Shown here in pieces: positions 30,921-35,524 of a stretch of DNA of 35,524 bases. The translations under genes were made by a program, and so were the position numbers. The stretch lies in the NCBI GenBank assembly GCA_007133145.1, contig SLNF01000250.1, positions 1-35,524 on the forward strand. The letters run 5' to 3'. Every line of letters starts with the position of its first letter. Within the stretch, counting starts at the first letter, position 1. The notes under the pieces were generated by a model. The model had not been told where the DNA came from, made no database searches, and saw only the letters and a program-made list of their open reading frames with translations. This DNA comes from Nitriliruptorales bacterium (lineage in GTDB: Bacteria > Actinomycetota > Nitriliruptoria > Euzebyales > Egibacteraceae).

Positions 30921-32279
30921 CGCCCCGCGCAGCATCTCGGCGACCTGGAAGGCGAGCTCGAGTGATTGGCGGTTGTTCAGGCGCGGGTCGCACGCGGTCT
31001 CGTAGCGTTGGCCGAGGTGGCTGTCGACGATCTCCTGGGCCCCGCCGAGGCACTCGGTGACGTCCTCGCCGGTGAGCTCGATGTGGATGCCGCCGGGAAC
31101 GGTGCCCTCCTCGGCGTGCACGGCGAAGAACGTGCGGATCTCGCTGAGGACCTCGGTGAAGTGCCGGGTCTTCGTGCCGCCGTTGACGGTGTAGGTGTTG
31201 CCGTGCATCGGGTCGCAGGACCACACGACCGGCAGGCCGAGGTCGCGCACCCCGCGGACGATGGCGGGCAGCCGCTCGGGCGCCCGCCCGGCGCCCATCC
31301 GGGTGATGAGCGTGAGCTTGCCAGGCACGCCGTCGGGGTTGAGGCGCTTGGCGAGCTCGGCGACGTCCTCGGGCTCGGTGTCGGGGCCGATCTTGACGCC
31401 GACGGGGTTGCCGACCCCGGAGAGGAAGTGCACATGGGCGCCGTCGACGTCGCGGGTGCGCTCGCCGACCCAGAGCATGTGCGCCGAGCAGTCGTAGTAC
31501 GACCCGGTGAGGGAGTCCCGTCGGGTCAGCGCCTCCTCGTAGCCGAGCAGCAGCGCCTCGTGGGAGGTCCAGAAGTCGACGGTGTGGAACGTCGGGTCGG
31601 TGTCGACGGCGACACCGCAGGCGCGGAGGAAGGCGAGCGCACGGGTGATCTCATCGGCGAGCGCGGCGTAGCGCTGGCCCTGGGCGCTCTCGGCGACGAA
31701 CTCGCGGTTCCACTGGTGGACGCGCTCGAGGTCGGCGAACCCGCCCCGCGTGAACGCGCGCAGGAGGTTCAGCGTGGCGGCGGACTGGTGGTAGGCGCGC
31801 ACGAGCCTCGAGGGGTCGGGCACCCGCGCCTCGGCGTCGAAGGCGAGGCCGTTGACGGCGTCGCCGCGGTAGACCGGCAGCGTGACCCCGCCGACGGTCT
31901 CCTCGGGCTTCGAGCGCGGCTTCGCGAGCTGTCCGGCGATGCGGCCGACCTTGACGACGGGCAGCTGCGCGCCGTAGGTCAGCACGACGGCCATCTGCAG
32001 GAGGACCTTGAGCTTGTCGCGGATGCTGTCGGCGGAGAAGGCCGCGAAGGTCTCGGCGCAGTCACCGCCCTGCAGGAGGAAGGCCTCTCCGGCGGCGACC
32101 TTCGCGAGTTGGTCCTGCAACGCGCGGGCCTCGCCGGCGAAGACGAGGGGGGGCTGGGAGCGGAGCTCGGCGAGGGCGGCCTCGAGGGCGTCGGCGTCGG
32201 GCCAGTCGGGCTGCTGGGCCGCGGTGCGCTCGCGCCAGGCGTCGGGCGTCCAGGCCGAGGTGGGGACGGAGGAGCTCAT
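30918..32279 (-). CDS. aroG: Class II 3-deoxy-7-phosphoheptulonate (DAHP) synthase
   Basis: A 453-aa first enzyme of the shikimate pathway, joining phosphoenolpyruvate and erythrose-4-phosphate. It is the plant-like type II form, about the size of the mycobacterial enzyme. Seen: [14 protein letters not shown] (metal-binding Cys), [90 protein letters not shown] (metal His) and [18 protein letters not shown] (metal Glu). The N-terminal extension [24 protein letters not shown] is usual. It is preceded on the same strand by an uncharacterised gene ending 68 bp upstream, so both may share a transcript. Confidence 0.95.
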   Translation of the reverse strand: MSSSVPTSAWTPDAWRERTAAQQPDWPDADALEAALAELRSQPPLVFAGEARALQDQLAKVAAGEAFLLQGGDCAETFAAFSADSIRDKLKVLLQMAVVLTYGAQLPVVKVGRIAGQLAKPRSKPEETVGGVTLPVYRGDAVNGLAFDAEARVPDPSRLVRAYHQSAATLNLLRAFTRGGFADLERVHQWNREFVAESAQGQRYAALADEITRALAFLRACGVAVDTDPTFHTVDFWTSHEALLLGYEEALTRRDSLTGSYYDCSAHMLWVGERTRDVDGAHVHFLSGVGNPVGVKIGPDTEPEDVAELAKRLNPDGVPGKLTLITRMGAGRAPERLPAIVRGVRDLGLPVVWSCDPMHGNTYTVNGGTKTRHFTEVLSEIRTFFAVHAEEGTVPGGIHIELTGEDVTECLGGAQEIVDSHLGQRYETACDPRLNNRQSLELAFQVAEMLRGA

Positions 32280-32346
32280 GGACGTATCGTCGCTCGCCGT
32301 GGCCGCCAGCGCAATCGGGATGCCCCCCGTCTGCGGCGTGGCGTGC

Positions 32347-32817
32347 TCAGGAGACGACGATCTCGCGCAACGCGGGCAGCCAGAGGCACGCCGTCGTCGT
32401 GCGACGTTCGAGCTCGTTGACGAGCAGTCCCTGGACCCTGCTGGCCACCGCAGCGCCGAGCCGCGGGTCGACGCCTCGCTCGAGGCAGGTCAGCACCCGG
32501 CCATGGAAGCCGTAGAGGCCGCCGATCTCGTCTGCGGCGTCGTGCTGACCGCGTGCGTGGAGCGTGGCGATGAGGGCGAGCCACAACTCGTGGTCGAGCT
32601 CGACCACCGCGGGGTGGACGCCCTCGTCGGGGGCTGCTTCGAGGGCGTGCTCCAGCGCGGTGGCCTCGCGGCGCAGGAAGGCCTCCGCGTCGGCCTCGTC
32701 GGACGGGAACGGCTTCGGGTGCTGCCTCGCGCGTGCCTCGTCCACGAGCCGCGACACCTCCGCCGATGCCTGGGTCCACGGTCCACACCGTGACGCGTAC
32801 GCTGAGGTCTTCGGCAT
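32347..32817 (-). CDS. Uncharacterised 156-aa protein upstream of the DAHP synthase gene
   Basis: Family not recognised. The protein starts [22 protein letters not shown] and looks all-helical and soluble: [87 protein letters not shown]. There are no metal-binding clusters or signal peptide. The reading frame stays open upstream of ATG 32817, but sequence there runs antisense to the glycosylase gene. Minus-strand TACCCT ends about 5 nt before this ATG and could be a -10. Position suggests co-transcription with the DAHP synthase gene. Confidence 0.65.
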   Translation of the reverse strand: MPKTSAYASRCGPWTQASAEVSRLVDEARARQHPKPFPSDEADAEAFLRREATALEHALEAAPDEGVHPAVVELDHELWLALIATLHARGQHDAADEIGGLYGFHGRVLTCLERGVDPRLGAAVASRVQGLLVNELERRTTTACLWLPALREIVVS

Positions 32818-32898
32818 TACCAAGGGTAAGGTTGAGAGCCTCCTTCGGCGTCGCGCCCGAGGAGGCCGTGGGCGCCGGCACGCGCGATCATGGTCGGC

Positions 32899-33711
32899 GT
32901 GCCCGAGCTGCCCGAGGTCGAGAGCGTCCGCCGCCAGCTGCTGCCCCGTCTCGCGGGGCGGACCATCCGTGCCGTCGACGCGGTGCCCCAGGCCCGCTTC
33001 AGCGGGCTCCCGCGTGCGGCCGGGGCGACGGTCACCGACCTGCGCCGACGCGGGAAGTACCTCCTCGCCGCCCTCGATGCCGCGCAGGGTCCCCTCGAGC
33101 TCGTCGCCCACCTCGGCATGACCGGGGCGTTCCGCCTCCGCGACGAGGAGGGCTGGGAGCCCGATGCCTACGTGCGGGCCACGCTCGTCCTCGATGACGG
33201 CGTGCTCGACTTCCGGGACGTGCGCCGCTTCGGTCGCCTCTCCGTCGTCGACGCCGGCGACTACGCCGGGATCCCCACGCTCGCCGCCCTCGGCCCCGAG
33301 CCGCTGTCACCCGCCTTCACCCCCGACGGCCTGCACGCCGCTCTCGCGGCGTCGCGACAGCCGGTCAAGGCCCAGCTGCTCAGCCAGCGGCCGGTGGCCG
33401 GGGTCGGCAACATCTACGCCGACGAGGCCCTGTGGCAGGCGCGGATCAACCCGCGTAGCCGGCGGGTCGGCCCCGAGCGCTCGGCGCGGCTGTGGGCGGC
33501 CCTGCGCGAGGTGCTCGCCGCGGCGATCGAGCGCGAGGGCACGACCTTCCGTGACTACCAGATGGTCAACGGCCAGTCGGGGCGTTACGCCACCCACCTC
33601 GCCGCCTACGGTCAGGCGGGGCGGCCCTGCCGCCGCTGCGGCGACCCGCTGCGGGCGACCACCGTCGCCGGACGCGGGACGACCTACTGCCCGGCCTGCC
33701 AGCGACGCTGA
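32899..33711 (+). CDS. mutM: Formamidopyrimidine-DNA glycosylase
   Basis: A 270-aa base-excision repair enzyme removing 8-oxoguanine and ring-opened purines. The initiator Met must be cut off so that Pro becomes the nucleophile. The family start is (M)PELPEVE, so the start is GTG at 32899 and not the track's ATG at 32890, which would bury the Pro. Other features: Glu next to the Pro, Lys in RRRGKYLLA, HLGMTGAFRL (void-filling Met), RDVRRFGRL (Arg/Phe), the H2TH region SQRPVAGVGNIYADEALW, and the C-terminal zinc finger CRRCGDPLRATTVAGRGTTYCPACQR. It converges with the clpP-like gene, 5 bp between stops. No ribosome binding site is clear, and it may be leaderless. Confidence 0.95.
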   Translation: MPELPEVESVRRQLLPRLAGRTIRAVDAVPQARFSGLPRAAGATVTDLRRRGKYLLAALDAAQGPLELVAHLGMTGAFRLRDEEGWEPDAYVRATLVLDDGVLDFRDVRRFGRLSVVDAGDYAGIPTLAALGPEPLSPAFTPDGLHAALAASRQPVKAQLLSQRPVAGVGNIYADEALWQARINPRSRRVGPERSARLWAALREVLAAAIEREGTTFRDYQMVNGQSGRYATHLAAYGQAGRPCRRCGDPLRATTVAGRGTTYCPACQRR

Positions 33712-33716
33712 GCAGG

Positions 33717-34319
33717 CTACACCCCGCCGTGACGGGTGTGGACCTCGTCGATCGCGCCGTACTCCACGGCTTCCTCCGCAGAGAGCCAGAAGTCGCGGTC
33801 GGCGTCGCGACGGATCGTCTCGAGGGTCTGGCCGGTGCGCTCGGCGAGGATCTCGTAGAGCCGCTCGCGGAGGTAGACGATCTGCTTGGCCTGGATCTGG
33901 ATGTCGACGGCCTGCCCGCGCGCCCCGCCGAGGGGCTGGTGGAACATGATGCGGGCGTTCTGCGTCGCCGAGCGCGTGCCCGTCGGGGTCGCGAGAAGGA
34001 ACGCCGCCGCTGACGCGGCGATGCCGACGCAGACGGTGTTGACCTTCGACCGCATGATGTGCATGACGTCATACACGGCGAACATCCCGGAGACGAGGCC
34101 ACCGGGGGAGTTGATGTAGAGCGTGACGTCCTCGTCGGACTCGGCGTCGAGCGACATGAGTTGCGCCACGAGCGTGTCGGCGACGGTGTCCTCGATCGGT
34201 CCCCGCAGGTAGAGGATGCGGTTGTCGTAGAGCCGGCGGAAGGTGCTCGCCTGCGCGAGGTGCTCGAAGGGCAGCTCCTCGCTCTCCGCGCGCGGGTGGG
34301 GGAGCGAACGATCGTCCAT
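33717..34319 (-). CDS. clpP: ClpP-family ATP-dependent protease subunit
   Basis: A 200-aa serine protease subunit that forms tetradecameric barrels fed by Clp ATPases. The catalytic triad is Ser103 in VCVGIAASAAAFLL, His127 in NARIMFHQPLGGARG, and Asp176 in RDADRDFWLSAEEAVEYGAIDEV. YINSPGGLVSGMFAVYDVM is the conserved oxyanion region. The AASAAAFLLATPTGTRSA stretch departs from the usual AASMGAFLLAAG form, so it may be an accessory ClpP paralogue; no clpX or second clpP is adjacent. ATG at 34319 with a GTGAGG upstream is preferred over the track's longer ORF. It is divergent from the IclR gene. Confidence 0.92.
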   Translation of the reverse strand: MDDRSLPHPRAESEELPFEHLAQASTFRRLYDNRILYLRGPIEDTVADTLVAQLMSLDAESDEDVTLYINSPGGLVSGMFAVYDVMHIMRSKVNTVCVGIAASAAAFLLATPTGTRSATQNARIMFHQPLGGARGQAVDIQIQAKQIVYLRERLYEILAERTGQTLETIRRDADRDFWLSAEEAVEYGAIDEVHTRHGGV

Positions 34320-34364
34320 GCGGAAAACCTCACGGGTCGTGGCCGTCGGTGGGCGCGGCGCGCC

Positions 34365-34370
34365 AGCGTA
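34365..34370 (-). promoter_or_regulatory. -10 box of the clpP-like gene
   Basis: Minus-strand TACGCT fits TANNNT and predicts a leader of about 38 nt containing the GTGAGG ribosome binding site. No clear -35 was found. Confidence 0.35.
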
Positions 34371-34393
34371 GCACCGGCAGGCCCAACCCCGGC

Positions 34394-34422
34394 TTGACGG
34401 CGGGAGCCGAGCGGGAAACACT
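34394..34422 (+). promoter_or_regulatory. Putative -35/-10 promoter of the IclR gene
   Basis: TTGACG (34394-34399), a 17-bp spacer and AACACT (34417-34422) form a sigma-70-like promoter pointing at the IclR gene. An imperfect inverted repeat CCCCGG...CCGGGG (34427-34451) lies just downstream, where an autoregulator could bind; that is a guess. Confidence 0.4.
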
Positions 34423-34489
34423 CGCCCCCCGGTGACGGATCGCCGCCGGGGCGGGAGGTCGTCGCCGCGGCAGCGACGAGGGGGTGCCG

Positions 34490-35242
34490 ATGGGCCCGAA
34501 CGCGTCCGAGGTAACGGAAGGCGAAGGGAGCAGGTCACGCACGCTCGGTCGGGGGATCGCCGTGCTCCACGCGCTCGCGGCCGCGCCCGACGGGGCCACC
34601 GTCGCCGGGCTGTCGACGGCGACCGGTCTCGACCGCGCCGTCCTCTACCGGCTGCTCGGCACCCTCGGCGACGAGGGCCTCGTCGTGCGTGACAACGGCT
34701 CCCGTCGCTACCGGCTCGGTGTCGCGCTCATCGAACTCGGCGCGAGGGCGGCGCGCGGTCTCGAGGTGCGCCGGCACGCCCTGCCGGGGATGCGCCAACT
34801 GCTCGAGCAGGTGCGCGAGGCGGTCTGCCTCGCCGTGCGCGACCGTGGCGACGTCGTCGTCGTCGACCGTCTCGAGCCTCCGGGGAGGGGCACGCGTATC
34901 GGCTACCCCGTGGGCCTTCGCCATCCGCTCGGCGTCAACGCCCATGGGAGGGCGGTGCTCTCCCGGCTCGACGCCGAGGCGGGCGAGGACCTCGCGAGCC
35001 ACCCCGGCGCCGATCCCCTCACCGACCGGGCCCGCGGCTTCGCGATCGCCACCGACGAGGCTGGGGGCGAGATCGTCTCGGTCGCCGCGCCGATCCTCGA
35101 CGCCGACGGCGACGGGATCGCGAGCGTGGGCATCGTCGCCCCTTCGAGCCGCGTGCAGGACCCTGCGCTGCTCGGCCCCCCGGTGCGCGCGCTGGGGCGC
35201 GAGGTCTCCCGCCGCCTCGGCTACCGCGAGGAGGCCACCTAG
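34490..35242 (+). CDS. IclR-family transcriptional regulator
   Basis: A 250-aa DNA-binding regulator. The N-terminal winged helix-turn-helix is SRTLGRGIAVLHALAAAPDGATVAGLSTATGLDRAVLYRLLGTLGDEGLVVRD (about 16-70), with the recognition helix in DRAVLYRLLGTL. The C-terminal effector domain (about 85-245) has YRLGVALIELGARAARGLEVRRHALPGM, HPLGVNAHGRAVLSRL and GGEIVSVAAPILDADGDGIASVGIV. The ligand is unknown. ATG at 34490 is taken as start; GTG at 34484 is also in frame. Its stop shares bases with the stop of the next, convergent gene (CTAG). Divergence from clpP makes it a candidate regulator of clpP or itself. Confidence 0.9.
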   Translation: MGPNASEVTEGEGSRSRTLGRGIAVLHALAAAPDGATVAGLSTATGLDRAVLYRLLGTLGDEGLVVRDNGSRRYRLGVALIELGARAARGLEVRRHALPGMRQLLEQVREAVCLAVRDRGDVVVVDRLEPPGRGTRIGYPVGLRHPLGVNAHGRAVLSRLDAEAGEDLASHPGADPLTDRARGFAIATDEAGGEIVSVAAPILDADGDGIASVGIVAPSSRVQDPALLGPPVRALGREVSRRLGYREEAT

Positions 35243-35523
35243 CCGAGCACGAGTCGGATGACGAGGAGCCCGACGATCCCGCCCGCAGCGAGCAGCAGCA
35301 GGCCGCCGAGCACGGTGAGCAGGATCGTCACCGCTCGGCGACCGCCCCCACCCTCCTCGTCGTAGTCGTCGTCATCGAAGCGCATCGCCTCCTCGGCGGT
35401 GCCACCGTCGACGGGTTCATCGACGCCCTCGGCCGGCCGCGCCGGGCTTGGGTCGCCGCCGCCGATGCGGATCGGCTCACGGGCGGGCGGGGGGGCGGCG
35501 AGCTCCTCGTCGTCGGCGCTGAA
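35239..35523 (-). CDS. 3' end of a gene for an acidic protein with a C-terminal membrane anchor (partial)
   Basis: Not in the ORF track because its start lies outside the window. The last 94 codons read on the minus strand as an Asp/Glu/Pro-rich segment (FSADDEELAAPPPAREPIRI, then EEAMRFDDDDYDEEGGGG), followed by RRAVTILLTVLGGLLLLAAGGIVGLLVIRLVLG, one strong membrane helix, and a TAG stop at 35239-35241. The layout suggests a soluble N-terminal domain, an acidic linker and a C-terminal tail anchor. The function is unknown without the upstream part. Its stop overlaps the IclR stop. Confidence 0.7.
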   Translation of the reverse strand, partial: FSADDEELAAPPPAREPIRIGGGDPSPARPAEGVDEPVDGGTAEEAMRFDDDDYDEEGGGGRRAVTILLTVLGGLLLLAAGGIVGLLVIRLVLG

Positions 35524-35524
35524 C

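Noticed and set aside
32890-32898. ATG 32890 as start of the DNA glycosylase
   Set aside because: It would add three residues before the Pro that must be N-terminal for catalysis. GTG 32899 gives the family start.

Overview
The window is very GC-rich and gene-dense. It looks like a chromosomal segment of an Actinomycetota member. The signs are a MarP-type membrane serine protease, a plant-type (class II) DAHP synthase, a SerB with two ACT domains, a type A RNase P RNA next to a NIF3/zinc-ribbon pair, and many genes with a TANNNT -10 box ending 6-8 nt before the start codon (predicted leaderless mRNAs). Genus and species cannot be fixed from the sequence alone; a deep-branching high-GC actinobacterial class is an inference.

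Region 1 (1-5.7 kb) is a decayed accessory zone. A minus-strand FGGY sugar kinase pseudogene is cut at its N-terminal part by a group II intron. That outer intron has lost its 5' half, and its reverse transcriptase gene is itself split by a second, apparently full-length group II intron of about 2.54 kb with its own reverse transcriptase/maturase: a twintron-like nest. The truncated outer intron abuts a frameshifted short-chain dehydrogenase pseudogene, followed by a tRNA-Val(UAC) gene and a K+-channel-like ORF that has an atypical pore and a 14-bp tandem repeat in its tail.

Region 2 (5.9-12.3 kb) holds an MBOAT acyltransferase/SGNH esterase pair on the minus strand, a PhzF-like isomerase, a Dabb-domain protein, a NIF3-like metal protein overlapping a coiled-coil zinc-ribbon protein, and rnpB.

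Region 3 (12.5-20.7 kb) is a plus-strand run: a polyamine-type ABC importer (lipoprotein, two permeases, ATPase), a GH63-like glycosidase, an isochorismatase-family hydrolase and a Cof-type HAD phosphatase. Spacing suggests the first six may be one transcription unit; the real substrate is unknown.

Region 4 (20.7-35.5 kb) is mostly housekeeping: a RecB/Cas4-like nuclease, a DUF368 (undecaprenyl-phosphate translocase family) protein, an S9 peptidase, a PEBP protein, an aspartate aminotransferase, Dps, SerB, a threonine/serine dehydratase, MarP, DAHP synthase, formamidopyrimidine-DNA glycosylase, a ClpP paralogue, an IclR regulator, two unrecognised small proteins, and the 3' end of a gene for an acidic protein with a C-terminal membrane anchor. 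Amino-acid metabolism (aspartate, serine, threonine, aromatic) and stress or envelope functions dominate. Genes alternate strand often, and convergent stops sit very close together.

The most unusual element is the nested group II intron locus. No CRISPR array, prophage or defence island is visible.
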